Positions 1 through 7,970 of a DNA stretch of 54,194 nucleotides are shown one piece after another. Each line of letters begins with the position of its first letter. Position 1 is the stretch's first letter. Made by a program: the position numbers and the translations under genes. The notes beneath the pieces were generated by a model that was not told where the DNA came from, ran no database searches, and was given only the letters and a program-made list of their open reading frames with translations. Source of the stretch: Gammaproteobacteria bacterium (GTDB taxonomy: Bacteria > Pseudomonadota > Gammaproteobacteria > Arenicellales > Arenicellaceae); contig JABDKW010000004.1 in NCBI GenBank assembly GCA_013002025.1, forward strand, positions 1 through 54,194, written 5' to 3'.

Positions 1-425
1 AGGTGGTTAACCAGGCGCTGGAGCAGGCACGAGCCGAACACCAGCCGTGTATCGTTGAAGCGCTAAGTTACCGTCTCGGTGATCATACAACGGCCGATGA
101 TGCCAGCCGTTACCGTGATCAGGATGAATACCAACAAGCCCGCGAGCTCGAGCCGCTGATTCGATTCAAACGTTATCTGCAAGCGAATCAGCAGTGGAGT
201 GAGGCTGACGATGAGGCCTTGTACGCCGATTGTAAGCGCGAGGTGAAAGCCGCGATTGAGGCTTACCAGACCATGCCCGATCAGGCTGACGGCGAGTTTT
301 TTGACTATATGTTCGCCAAGCCAACCTTTGATCTGAAGAAACAAAAGGCTGAGTTCCTGGCTGAACTGGAAGCAGAGCGAAGGCGCGAGGCCGAAGCCGA
401 AGCCGAGGCATCAAAAGATGGCTGA
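1..425 (+). CDS. pdhA: 2-oxoacid (pyruvate) dehydrogenase E1 component, alpha subunit (3' part)
   Basis: C-terminal part of the thiamine-diphosphate E1 alpha subunit; the 5' end lies outside the window and the reading frame is open to base 1 (codons begin at base 3). Visible features are the EALSYRLGDHTTADDASRYR segment, typical of the E1 alpha C-terminal half (HTTADD-type phosphorylation-loop region), then a helical tail ending in a Glu/Ala-rich stretch. In the complex, E1 alpha/beta decarboxylates a 2-oxoacid and reductively acetylates the lipoyl arm of E2. The stop overlaps the E1 beta start by 8 bp, so the subunits are translationally coupled. Sequence and gene order favour pyruvate rather than branched-chain substrates, but the substrate is inferred. 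Confidence 0.85.
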   Translation, partial: VVNQALEQARAEHQPCIVEALSYRLGDHTTADDASRYRDQDEYQQARELEPLIRFKRYLQANQQWSEADDEALYADCKREVKAAIEAYQTMPDQADGEFFDYMFAKPTFDLKKQKAEFLAELEAERRREAEAEAEASKDG

Positions 426-1398
426 GTACACGCTGTTAGAGGCGGTGACCCGCGCGCTGCACTGGGAGATGACTGCCGACGAAAATGTTGTGGTGCTGGG
501 CGAGGATGTTGGCGTAAACGGAGGTGTATTTCGCGCCACCGACGGACTGCAATCCGTGTTTGGCGAAGAGCGTGTGATTGATACGCCATTGGCCGAGTCG
601 GTTATTGTCGGCATGTCGATTGGTATGGCGGCGCAGGGCATGAAACCGATTCCCGAATTGCAGTTCATGGGTTTTATCTATCCCGCCCTGGACCAGATCA
701 TCAATCATGCGGCTCGCCTGCGTAATCGTACCCGTGGGCGGCTGCACTGCCCGATGGTCATCCGCGCGCCGTTCGGTGGCGGCATCCATGCCCCGGAACA
801 CCACTCGGAGAGCACCGAAGCCTTCTTCGCTCACATGCCCGGCATCCGCGTGGTCATTCCGTCTTCGCCGGCGCGCGCCTATGGCCTGTTGCTGGCCGCC
901 ATTCGCGACCCGGATCCGGTATTGTTCCTTGAACCCAAGCGGATTTACCGCTTTGGCAAACAGGAGCTTGAAGACAAAGGTGACGCCTTGCCGCTGGACA
1001 GTTGTTTTGTGTTGCGCGATGGCATCGATATCACCCTGGTGAGCTGGGGTGCCTCGATCAAGGAAACCCTGGAGGCAGCCCGGCAATTGGCCAGGGTAGG
1101 GGTCGATGCCGAGGTGATTGATGTGGCCACCATCTCCCCGCTGGATATGGACACCATCCTTGATTCCGTATCACGCACGGGGCGCTGCGTGATTGTGCAT
1201 GAGGCAGCTCGCAGTTTCGGGGTGGGGGCCGAGATCGCGGCGCAACTTGCCTGCGAGGGTATTACATCGCTGTTAGCGCCAGTCAAACGCGTCGCCGGTT
1301 TCGACACGGTCATGCCGCTGTACCGGCATGAGGAACAATATATGCCCGGCGTCAATCGAATCATTGAGGCCGTTAAAGAAAGTATGGGGTACCGATGA
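418..1398 (+). CDS. pdhB: 2-oxoacid (pyruvate) dehydrogenase E1 component, beta subunit
   Basis: 326 residues, normal length for E1 beta. The N-terminal half is the pyrimidine-binding transketolase fold: the VVVLGEDVG motif near residues 24-32 includes the Glu-Asp region that contacts thiamine, followed by DTPLAES and the EHHSESTEAFFAHMPG signature characteristic of PDH-type E1 beta near residues 125-140. The C-terminal transketolase domain follows, with VIVHEAARSFGVGAEIA. It forms an alpha2beta2 E1 with the upstream gene product and acts in the cytoplasm. It overlaps E1 alpha by 8 bp and E2 by 4 bp (ATGA), a tight three-gene operon. The family is secure; pyruvate as substrate is an inference from similarity and lack of branched-chain context. 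Confidence 0.9.
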   Translation: MAEYTLLEAVTRALHWEMTADENVVVLGEDVGVNGGVFRATDGLQSVFGEERVIDTPLAESVIVGMSIGMAAQGMKPIPELQFMGFIYPALDQIINHAARLRNRTRGRLHCPMVIRAPFGGGIHAPEHHSESTEAFFAHMPGIRVVIPSSPARAYGLLLAAIRDPDPVLFLEPKRIYRFGKQELEDKGDALPLDSCFVLRDGIDITLVSWGASIKETLEAARQLARVGVDAEVIDVATISPLDMDTILDSVSRTGRCVIVHEAARSFGVGAEIAAQLACEGITSLLAPVKRVAGFDTVMPLYRHEEQYMPGVNRIIEAVKESMGYR

Positions 1399-2528
1399 AG
1401 ATATTTAATTTACCCGATTTAGGAGAAGGTCTGCCGGATGCAGAAATTCTCGAATGGCATGTCAGCCCGGGCGATGAGGTAACAGAAGGCCAGACGCTTG
1501 TTTCGGTGGAAACCGCCAAGGCGGTTATCGATATCCCGTCACCGCAGGCCGGCAGAATTCAACGGCTGTACGGCAAGGATGGTGATGTTATCGAGACCGG
1601 CAAACCGTTAATGGCGTTTGGCAATGGGGAGCCGGACGATACGGGCAGTGACAGTGACCCGCAACCCGCCCCGCAAGACAGCGGCACGGTGGTCGGCGAG
1701 ATGGAGTCCACTGAAGAAGCCATACCGGAACTGGCGATTGGCATTCATCATCACGCCAATACGGTGAAAGCGACACCGGCGGTGCGGGCGCTGGCGCATC
1801 GCATGGAAGTTGAGTTGTCCATGGTGACGCCGAGTGGTCACGATGGATTAATTGTCGCTGAAGATGTGCGCCGCGTGGCGCGCATTCTGGCAGAACATGG
1901 CCCGCTGGAGCCACTGCGCGGTGTACGCAGGGCAATGGCGCGCAATATGACCCAGGCGCACGAGGAAGTCGCCCCCGCGACGATCGTCGACGATGCCGAT
2001 ATCACCGACATCGAGTCGACCATCGATATTACGCCCCGTCTGATAAGGGCCTTGATTGCCGGCTGTAAGGCCGAGCCCTCATTGAACGCCTGGTACGACA
2101 GCCACGCCAACGGGCGCCGGGTGCTCGAGAGGATTCACCTCGGGGTCGCCGTGGATTCACCGCAAGGCTTATTTGTGGCGGTGTTACAGGATATGGAGAA
2201 AGATTCAGAGCAGACCATTGTCGAACGGCTGAGCGAACTCAAGGAAAAAATAAAATCACGCTCCATCAAACCCGCTGAATTACGCGGCTACACCATCACG
2301 CTGTCAAACTACGGCGCCATCGCCGGCCGCTACTCAGCGCCCGTGGTGTTGCCACCGACGGTCGCGATATTAGGGGCAGGCAAGTCACGGGACGAAGTGG
2401 TAGCGAGAGATGGCGAAATGGTGATCCGCCATATATTGCCGCTGTCATTAACCTTCGATCACCGTGCCGTGACCGGCGGAGAGGCAGCCAGGTTCTTAAA
2501 AGCCGTGGTGGATGATCTTCAGCTTTAG
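1395..2528 (+). CDS. pdhC: 2-oxoacid dehydrogenase E2, dihydrolipoamide acyltransferase with one lipoyl domain
   Basis: 377 residues. Order: one lipoyl domain (about 1-78, with the ETAKA motif presenting the lipoyl lysine); an acidic flexible linker; a peripheral-subunit-binding domain (about 125-160, beginning KATPAVRALA); and a catalytic CAT-like domain (about 180-377). It transfers the acetyl group from lipoate to CoA. The C-terminal active-site segment reads TFDHRAVTGGEAARF: the catalytic His is kept but the Asp of the usual HxxxDG motif is Thr. This variant also occurs in other E1 alpha/beta-linked E2 proteins as far as I recall, so it need not be inactive. No E3 gene follows; the lipoyl-bearing Lpd encoded at 49752 could serve both complexes. 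Confidence 0.9.
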   Translation: MKIFNLPDLGEGLPDAEILEWHVSPGDEVTEGQTLVSVETAKAVIDIPSPQAGRIQRLYGKDGDVIETGKPLMAFGNGEPDDTGSDSDPQPAPQDSGTVVGEMESTEEAIPELAIGIHHHANTVKATPAVRALAHRMEVELSMVTPSGHDGLIVAEDVRRVARILAEHGPLEPLRGVRRAMARNMTQAHEEVAPATIVDDADITDIESTIDITPRLIRALIAGCKAEPSLNAWYDSHANGRRVLERIHLGVAVDSPQGLFVAVLQDMEKDSEQTIVERLSELKEKIKSRSIKPAELRGYTITLSNYGAIAGRYSAPVVLPPTVAILGAGKSRDEVVARDGEMVIRHILPLSLTFDHRAVTGGEAARFLKAVVDDLQL

Positions 2529-2799
2529 CGAGTAGGGGATTAATTGATTTACTCTTTTGCGCTGTTCGTTTCGTTCAGTAATTAAGTTGCACGCCCAACC
2601 ATAAGAACCCCAAACACCACATATAGATTCACTATTTAACATAATATATATTATGCGAATATATAGGGATGGCTCAGTAACCGTGGTACTATTACTCCCC
2701 TGAGAAATTACATTAAGTATTTAATAGATTTAAAACAATACTTTATGTGACTTATCTCTAAACATTCTTAGATAAGAATTAATTATATAGGCCGCTACG
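2529..2799. other. AT-rich intergenic spacer with inverted repeats
   Basis: 271 bp without a convincing gene, strongly AT-rich compared with its neighbours. It contains a perfect 14-bp palindrome at 2641-2654 (ATAATATATATTAT). An inverted repeat has arms 2710-2721 and 2737-2748 with 11 of 12 positions matched, and another has arms 2751-2757 and 2770-2776 (CTTATCT/AGATAAG). The last two sit just before the ORF that starts at 2800, as promoter-operator DNA would. No clear terminator with a T-run follows the E2 gene. Confidence 0.5.
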
Positions 2800-3000
2800 A
2801 TGAGCAGACAGCTTGAAATAGACTTCACCGGTATGAATTATGCGCAGGCGAATAGCGCGCGTGATCTATTAACGCCAAGCCCTGATTTCCAAGCGCGTGT
2901 ACGGCAGGATGCTGACCAATCAAGTAAAAAAGCAGACGTTGCTCGTTCTCACATGAGCTCGACTTTGGGCGATTCAGCCGCATCTCACAAACCCGCTTGA
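2800..3000 (+). CDS. small hypothetical protein, 66 residues
   Basis: No family recognised. The predicted product is hydrophilic, rich in Ser, Ala, Asp and Gln, with no signal peptide, membrane segment or cysteine. It begins MSRQLEIDFTGMNYAQANSA and has a low-complexity Ser/Ala/His-rich tail. There is no good Shine-Dalgarno sequence before the ATG, but the upstream 100 bp carries two inverted repeats, and codon use (GC-rich third positions) contrasts with the AT-rich flank, which gives some support to real coding. An inverted repeat (ATCAGCC at 3000-3006, GGCTGAT at 3024-3030) begins at the last base of the stop codon and could be a weak terminator. Confidence 0.4.
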   Translation: MSRQLEIDFTGMNYAQANSARDLLTPSPDFQARVRQDADQSSKKADVARSHMSSTLGDSAASHKPA

Positions 3001-3294
3001 TCAGCCCATTAGGGATATCTATTGGCTGATTTCACAGCCAAAACCATCAATAATTGAGATTTACGGCCATCATGCCGTTAGACCTGTTTTTGTTACGAAC
3101 CGCGTAGTTAAGCGGCCTTAGAAGCGCAGAAATGAGCATCGGAAGCCAGATCTGAGCAATTTCAGCCGGGAATTAGGGCTAGGTATGGTGAAATTTAAGT
3201 AAATAGGGCACTTATCAGCGCCCTGCTCCGCTATTTAATTCAGACCATGTTTCTGGGCTATCTCAATATTTCCCAGTCGATGTTGCCCTCACAT
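3001..3294. other. intergenic region without recognised gene
   Basis: 294 bp between the small plus-strand ORF and the convergent minus-strand gene. Apart from the 7-bp inverted repeat at 3000-3030 that may end transcription of the small ORF, I see no RNA gene, promoter or repeat here. Confidence 0.5.
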
Positions 3295-4203
3295 TCAGTA
3301 GTAACAGCAGTTTGGGTTAGCCTTAATCGTCTCAATCGCAAATTGTCTTGCTTGCTGTCGTTCGGCTTCTGACAACCCAGCGCCCATTATTGCGAGTGCC
3401 TGATCAAGATCATCACGATCCTTCCTATAGTCAAAGCTGGCTCTGGTGTGTTGCGCGATCCCAAACTGGATTTCACCGGCCGCCAGATAATAAGCAAACG
3501 CTTTGAGGTTGCCAGTTTTGCTGGAATCATCAGCGCGATACGACTCGGCAAGATACCAAAGACCTTCTATGCTTCCGAATGCGCGCCAGAGGCTTTCTGC
3601 CTTCATGCGCAATTGCGCTATGTTGCTGCCCATGAGAGTTGGCAATAGTTGCGCAGCCAGGAAATCGCCCTGCTCGGCAGCATGGTCTGCCCAGTACACA
3701 CGCTCTGCCAGCTGCGCGGCAGTCAGGCCGCCACAACGCTTTATGTTCACCCGGTTTGTCTCAATTTTACGATCGATCAACTGAGGGTCAGCGGTCAGCT
3801 CAACAATCTCACCATCGATGATTTGATAAGACAAGTGGCCGGGCCGGTCTTTCGTGTAACGCCCTTGTTCGATCATCACCTTCAGATTCGCTAGCAGGTC
3901 AGCCTTTTCATCCAGTTCAGCTCGATCACAGGCATGCAGAGCTATGGCCAAATGTCGTGCAGCCGCAACGTCGCCCGCCTCGGCTTTGGACTGCAATTGC
4001 TGGTACACCGCCGTGCCGCTGATTGAATCACCGTCGAAACAGTCAAATTCGATATCTCGCCGCTTCAGTTGAACAGACAGCGTTTGGCCGTCGATGTTTA
4101 CATCTATGTGCTTGGGTTTCTCTGCAGCGATGAGCGCGGCCATCATGGCCAATGGCACCAATGTTGCACCGCTTAGAATTATTTTTCGCCCTACTCGACT
4201 CAT
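3295..4203 (-). CDS. membrane-anchored or secreted protein with Sel1/TPR-like helical repeats
   Basis: 302 residues, no named family recognised. The N-terminus (about residues 7-27) is a hydrophobic stretch after a basic start (MSRVGRK), consistent with a signal peptide or an uncleaved anchor, so most of the protein is probably periplasmic. The rest is alpha-helical and Ala-rich, with segments such as SKAEAGDVAAARHLAIALHA and DHAAEQGDFLAAQLLPTL that resemble Sel1-like repeats. It ends with a CCYY tail; scattered cysteines could form disulfides. It is transcribed as a single gene, isolated from the upstream 705-residue gene by a terminator at 4245-4274. Function unknown. Confidence 0.65.
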   Translation of the reverse strand: MSRVGRKIILSGATLVPLAMMAALIAAEKPKHIDVNIDGQTLSVQLKRRDIEFDCFDGDSISGTAVYQQLQSKAEAGDVAAARHLAIALHACDRAELDEKADLLANLKVMIEQGRYTKDRPGHLSYQIIDGEIVELTADPQLIDRKIETNRVNIKRCGGLTAAQLAERVYWADHAAEQGDFLAAQLLPTLMGSNIAQLRMKAESLWRAFGSIEGLWYLAESYRADDSSKTGNLKAFAYYLAAGEIQFGIAQHTRASFDYRKDRDDLDQALAIMGAGLSEAERQQARQFAIETIKANPNCCYY

Positions 4204-4244
4204 ACCTATAGTCTTAGCACTTGCTGCCGAACATGTCAGGCAAA

Positions 4245-4274
4245 AAAACGGCCGACTAAGTGTCGGCCGTTTTT
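4245..4274 (-). terminator. rho-independent terminator of the 705-residue gene
   Basis: A GC-rich stem (AACGGCCGAC pairing with GTCGGCCGTT, loop of about 5 nt) is flanked by A- and T-runs on both sides. Read on the minus strand it lies about 40 bases after the stop of the secreted Ig-like gene and is followed by seven T residues. The A/T flanks also make it look bidirectional, but no plus-strand gene ends here. Confidence 0.85.
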
Positions 4275-4315
4275 ACTACTAGAAAATTCAGCAACTATGA
4301 TTAGTTGCAGTCGAG

Positions 4316-6433
4316 CTAGAATTCCCCAAAGAAACATCCCTCTTCTTCTTGTCCCAAGTCTCCAAAACAAACATCGAAGAATGCTTCATCAGAACCATTA
4401 ACGTTTTCGGCTCTAATGCGGGCAAAGTAAAAAGGATCTTCTCCTGTATTGGCGGGGTCATCTATCGCTGTCAGAACACCCGTGTCTTCGTCAAACGAAA
4501 GCCAATCTGGCAATGGGCCACCTTCATCGGGAAGCAGTTCCCAGAAATCCGGCGCGCCTCCGTTCAGCAAGTCCAAGTTGTCATTGAAGTCATAAGAGTC
4601 ATCCACAGCGGGCAGACCGAAGGATATAAATCGATCATCAAAAAGCGGCGCCGGTTCATCACTACTGATGTCGTAATCGATGGTCACGCTGACCACATCC
4701 ACTCCGTTATCACCGTCCACGGTCACGCTGAAAGGACCAACCTCAGTCGGCACACCAACTATTTCAGCCTGGGTAGCCGATATCGGGTTCAGGCTCAGGC
4801 CAGCCGGTAAGGCGCCGCCACTGATGCTGTAATTAACTGACGTTTCCAGCGTGGTGGGGAACAAGCGCACGCGATCGATCGGAAAGTTTACAAAGCCTGC
4901 AACAATTCCCGAGGGAGAACGGCTGATATTTAACGGGCCCGGCTCAGGCGAGAATAAATCTACCGTCACAGTGCTGTTTGGTGCCGCGTTGACACACACT
5001 TCCAGCGTTGTCGCCATTGTGCCGTCATCAAACGTGATGTCAGCGCTAAAGCAGGTTTCACCGGTGCTGGGAATAAACAGCGGGCTGCTTGGTACGCCGA
5101 CGGTCAGCACGGTTTCCACCGTATTAGGTCGCCAGCCAATATCGGCATCGGTGGTGGCTCGCACCACGGCACTGCCAGGTTGATCACCAAACACGGTTAC
5201 AATCGCCTGTGCAGCGCTCATGCTCACATCGCAGTTCCACCATGAAAAATGGTTGACCGAGGCTAACATAGCCCAACCACTGGGCGATGCCGGGCTCTCA
5301 ATTACGATGCCCTCACCGTCTTGTTCCCAAATGCCGGTGGTTTCATTCAATGCCCACAGCGGAATGACCTGCCCTTCCATGATGGGTGAGCCATCCTGAT
5401 TGGTCGTGAAATAAATCGGAATCAGAATATCCACCAGTTCACCAGCCGCTGGTTGCACGGGGGCACCATTCTGCGTGAACTCAAACTCCACCACGCCAAG
5501 ACTGACAATCGCACCTTCGTCTATGTCGCCAGCCGCGATGCCGCTGAACTCGCCGGGGAAGGCGCCTAATAGAGCGCTGTTCGACACATCTACAGGCGTT
5601 AGCGTGGCTACAATGTCGCCACTTACCGGGTTGCCTTCGGCATCTACCCACGAGGTGGATGTGACATCCACGGCTGCGCCGTCATCACCAATTAACACAC
5701 CGCCGGCTCCGGCCATAAATTCCTGGCTTTCGCCACGCTCAATCATGGTGATTTCAATATTGATGGCGCTGCCGTCCGCCGGTGCCATCACTGGCACAAT
5801 CTGGTCGGCCAGCCCTGCCCCGCTTAACTGCAGCACATATTCGGTGTCAGGAACAAGATTCAGAGAAAATCGCCCGTCAACGGTCATCGTTGCGACATCA
5901 TCATCTTCTGAAGATGCCAAAATATCGACATCATCAAGTGTGCTGCCATCGGCCAGTGTCACGCGCCCGCCTACTGTACTGGAGGGGCCGGGTTCTTCAT
6001 CATCAATATTGCCGGCCTTCTTGGCGGCTTTGATAATATCCTTAAGCTCTTTTTCCTCGTCTTTAGCCAGAACATCGTCTTTCTCGAGCTCTTTAACGGC
6101 CTTCTTCAGGCATTTGAAGTAACGCTTGGCGCGCTCTTTGAGAAATTTTTCAGATTCTTCGGTGATTTTGCCCTTGGCGATTTTCTTCTCGAGTTTATCG
6201 CGTGCTTCGGCCAGTGAGCTGTCCAAACAACCCTGATTAATATCCGCCAGTACATCGCTAAGTAGCTCGCCTGAGGGCGTTAGCCGATCTTCTATGCTGG
6301 TTGGTTGCCCAAGAAATTCGAGGCCGCCGCTGGGGCCAACCCCTGCCTGGGCCGGCATAATGGACAGGAATAAGAATGAAAACGCCGCCAGCAGCGCTTT
6401 GAGCCTGTAAAGGCGAAAGTTTGAGTGCTTCAT
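4316..6433 (-). CDS. large secreted protein with charged helical region and putative Ig-like (He_PIG-type) domains
   Basis: 705 residues with a classical signal peptide (about 1-30, ending MPAQA). Residues about 60-145 are a highly charged Lys/Glu-rich helical, coiled-coil-like region. Next comes a carboxypeptidase-regulatory-like beta domain (GGRVTLADGSTLDDVDI). A longer beta-rich region ends in the NHFSWWNCD segment near residue 390. The C-terminal third contains putative Ig-like repeats recognisable by PAGLSLNP and PDWLSFDEDTGVLTAI. There is no transmembrane anchor, LPXTG or PEP-CTERM tail. A role in cell-surface or extracellular interaction is inferred from architecture only. A shortened, broken paralogue lies at 33734-34449. 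The gene is monocistronic with its own terminator. Confidence 0.75.
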   Translation of the reverse strand: MKHSNFRLYRLKALLAAFSFLFLSIMPAQAGVGPSGGLEFLGQPTSIEDRLTPSGELLSDVLADINQGCLDSSLAEARDKLEKKIAKGKITEESEKFLKERAKRYFKCLKKAVKELEKDDVLAKDEEKELKDIIKAAKKAGNIDDEEPGPSSTVGGRVTLADGSTLDDVDILASSEDDDVATMTVDGRFSLNLVPDTEYVLQLSGAGLADQIVPVMAPADGSAINIEITMIERGESQEFMAGAGGVLIGDDGAAVDVTSTSWVDAEGNPVSGDIVATLTPVDVSNSALLGAFPGEFSGIAAGDIDEGAIVSLGVVEFEFTQNGAPVQPAAGELVDILIPIYFTTNQDGSPIMEGQVIPLWALNETTGIWEQDGEGIVIESPASPSGWAMLASVNHFSWWNCDVSMSAAQAIVTVFGDQPGSAVVRATTDADIGWRPNTVETVLTVGVPSSPLFIPSTGETCFSADITFDDGTMATTLEVCVNAAPNSTVTVDLFSPEPGPLNISRSPSGIVAGFVNFPIDRVRLFPTTLETSVNYSISGGALPAGLSLNPISATQAEIVGVPTEVGPFSVTVDGDNGVDVVSVTIDYDISSDEPAPLFDDRFISFGLPAVDDSYDFNDNLDLLNGGAPDFWELLPDEGGPLPDWLSFDEDTGVLTAIDDPANTGEDPFYFARIRAENVNGSDEAFFDVCFGDLGQEEEGCFFGEF

Positions 6434-6733
6434 GATGGAACCCTGTTGGTAAACAGTGCTCGTTCTATGAGCACCTTGTTATTGTTCGATTTGCGACCCG
6501 GTTGCCCGACCGCACATCCTCCTCGCCTGTTTTTATGCAGGACATCTGTACATTTATCACAGGGTATGCTCAATGACAAGCCGACTAAAGTCGGCTTCCC
6601 AATAACAGACCAGCAAGTGTAAAAGTCTCGGTATTTACTGTGCATCTCGTCTCACATTATGAAACGATAACCAAGGCACTAAGTGAGATAACAGTTGGAC
6701 GACTGGTGCTAGCTCTAGTGTGGCAGACCAGGC
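6434..6733 (-). promoter_or_regulatory. long leader/promoter region of the secreted-protein gene
   Basis: 300 bp between tatD and the 705-residue gene. Read on the minus strand it holds, in order, a hairpin AGCCGAC/GTCGGCT at 6580-6597 without a T-run (possible weak end of the tatD transcript), then a purine-rich stretch, and finally a hairpin with arms 6456-6461 and 6469-6474 (GTGCTC/GAGCAC). That last hairpin lies about 25 bp before the start codon, where it could affect translation. I cannot assign it to a known riboswitch class. Confidence 0.35.
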
Positions 6734-7507
6734 TCAGTGTCGTGCGGGAAACAATTTGAAGAAATTCTCGGTGGTGGCACTGGCCAGCTCCGCTAGCGGG
6801 ATACCGCGTAGGTCGGCAACAAATTGCGCGGTGTGGCGCACATAAGCCGGTTCGTTGGTTTTACCTCGCAAGGGTACCGGGGCTAGATAAGGTGCGTCTG
6901 TTTCCACCAGAATCCTATCCAGTGGGCAGTTGCGGGCCACTTCCTGCACATTGGTGGCGCTTTTGAAGGTGACAATGCCGGAGAATGAAATATAAAAGCC
7001 GAGCTCCAGCGCCTGTTGCGCCACCGCCCAGTCTTCGGCAAAGCAATGCATCACTCCTCGGCATTGGTCGGCGCCCTCTTCCTTTAAGATGCGCATAGTG
7101 TCTTCAGCGGCATTGCGGGTGTGGATAATAAGCGGTTTATTACAGGCCTTGGCGGCCTCAATGTGCGTAACAAAGCGTTCGCGCTGCCAGCTCATATCTT
7201 CGTCTTCCACTCGAAAGTAATCCAAACCGGTCTCGCCTATGGCGACAATATTCGGGTCTTGGGCGATCTCTATTAGTTGCTCTACAGTGGGTTCTGCGCC
7301 ATCACGATGGCAGGGGTGCACGCCAACCGAGGCGTAAATATGCTCGTGCTCATTCGCCAACCCTTGCACCTGAGGAAACTCTTCGAGATTGACCGACACA
7401 CATAGCATGTGCGAGATGTCGTTCATGCGCGCATTGTTCAGCACCTCTGGCAGGCGCTGATGCAATTCTGCAAAATTAATATGGCAGTGGGAGTCTACGA
7501 TTTGCAT
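6734..7507 (-). CDS. tatD: TatD-family metal-dependent hydrolase (DNase)
   Basis: 257 residues, normal length for the YcfH/TatD family of two-metal TIM-barrel hydrolases, which act in the cytoplasm as 3'-5' deoxyribonucleases. Metal ligands are in place: His7 and His9 in SHCHINF, Glu92 in GETGLDYF, His129 in IIHTRNA, His154 in MHCFAED and Asp204 in ETDAPYL. It is the last gene of the tmk-holB-pilZ-tatD run, the order known from Pseudomonas and E. coli (where ycfH follows holB). Its exact physiological substrate in this organism is not shown by the sequence. Confidence 0.92.
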   Translation of the reverse strand: MQIVDSHCHINFAELHQRLPEVLNNARMNDISHMLCVSVNLEEFPQVQGLANEHEHIYASVGVHPCHRDGAEPTVEQLIEIAQDPNIVAIGETGLDYFRVEDEDMSWQRERFVTHIEAAKACNKPLIIHTRNAAEDTMRILKEEGADQCRGVMHCFAEDWAVAQQALELGFYISFSGIVTFKSATNVQEVARNCPLDRILVETDAPYLAPVPLRGKTNEPAYVRHTAQFVADLRGIPLAELASATTENFFKLFPARH

Positions 7508-7554
7508 CGAGGGAGGCTTTGATATCGGGCTTTTTTTCGAGCAATAGCCCGACG

Positions 7555-7929
7555 CTACATAGTGTGCGTGGGTCGAGTCAGCGTCAGTGAGCCGCCCAAT
7601 TTTGACTCAATCAGGTCGGCTGTTTTGCGGGCATCTTCACCGATAAATTGTACGCCTACGCCGCGCGGTCGGTTACCAATGGCGCCTGGTGGGCTGATCC
7701 ACACGACCTTGCCGGAGATATGCACCGGCTCAGGGTTATCCATTATCTGCACCAGCAAAAAAAGCTCATCACCCAGATCGTGATCTTTTTTGGAGGGCAC
7801 AAACAAGCCACCGTTTTCCACAAACGGCATATACGACATATACAACGCCTGTTTATCTTTGATCGCGATCGAAATAACCGTGTTATTGCGATTCGGGCCG
7901 GCGCCCGATGGGGTGGCTTTCTCATTCAT
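7555..7929 (-). CDS. pilZ: type IV pilus assembly protein PilZ
   Basis: 124 residues from the ATG at 7929 (a GTG at 7962 would add 11 residues; the ATG agrees better with the known PilZ N-terminus). It closely resembles P. aeruginosa PilZ over its length: IKDKQALYMSYMPFVENGGL, FVPSKK, LGDELFLLV, SGKVVWISPPGA and GVGVQF, ending in THTM like the Pseudomonas protein. PilZ is needed for type IV pilus biogenesis, working with PilB and FimX. As in that protein, the RxxxR motif of c-di-GMP-binding PilZ domains is absent, so direct c-di-GMP binding is unlikely. The holB-pilZ-tatD order supports the assignment. Confidence 0.9.
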   Translation of the reverse strand: MNEKATPSGAGPNRNNTVISIAIKDKQALYMSYMPFVENGGLFVPSKKDHDLGDELFLLVQIMDNPEPVHISGKVVWISPPGAIGNRPRGVGVQFIGEDARKTADLIESKLGGSLTLTRPTHTM

Positions 7930-7970
7930 AGGGTGTTTATACGCGCTAACGCACAATGGCACAAGTGCCC

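Noticed and set aside
3448-3894. Plus-strand frames in the Sel1-like gene
   Set aside because: Overlap a longer, better-supported minus-strand gene; no signal or family evidence.
5475-6122. 215-codon open frame on the plus strand
   Set aside because: Lies entirely inside the minus-strand secreted-protein gene; low-complexity Ser/Thr/Pro product caused by the Gly/Asp-rich codons on the other strand.
6434-6540. Possible cyclic-di-GMP (GEMM) riboswitch upstream of the secreted protein
   Set aside because: GGGCAACC and GTCGCAAAT resemble fragments of the consensus, but the hairpin between them and the tetraloop receptor half are missing.
7930-7962. Upstream GTG start for pilZ
   Set aside because: Would add MPLCVSAYKHP, unlike known PilZ N-termini; the ATG at 7929 fits better.
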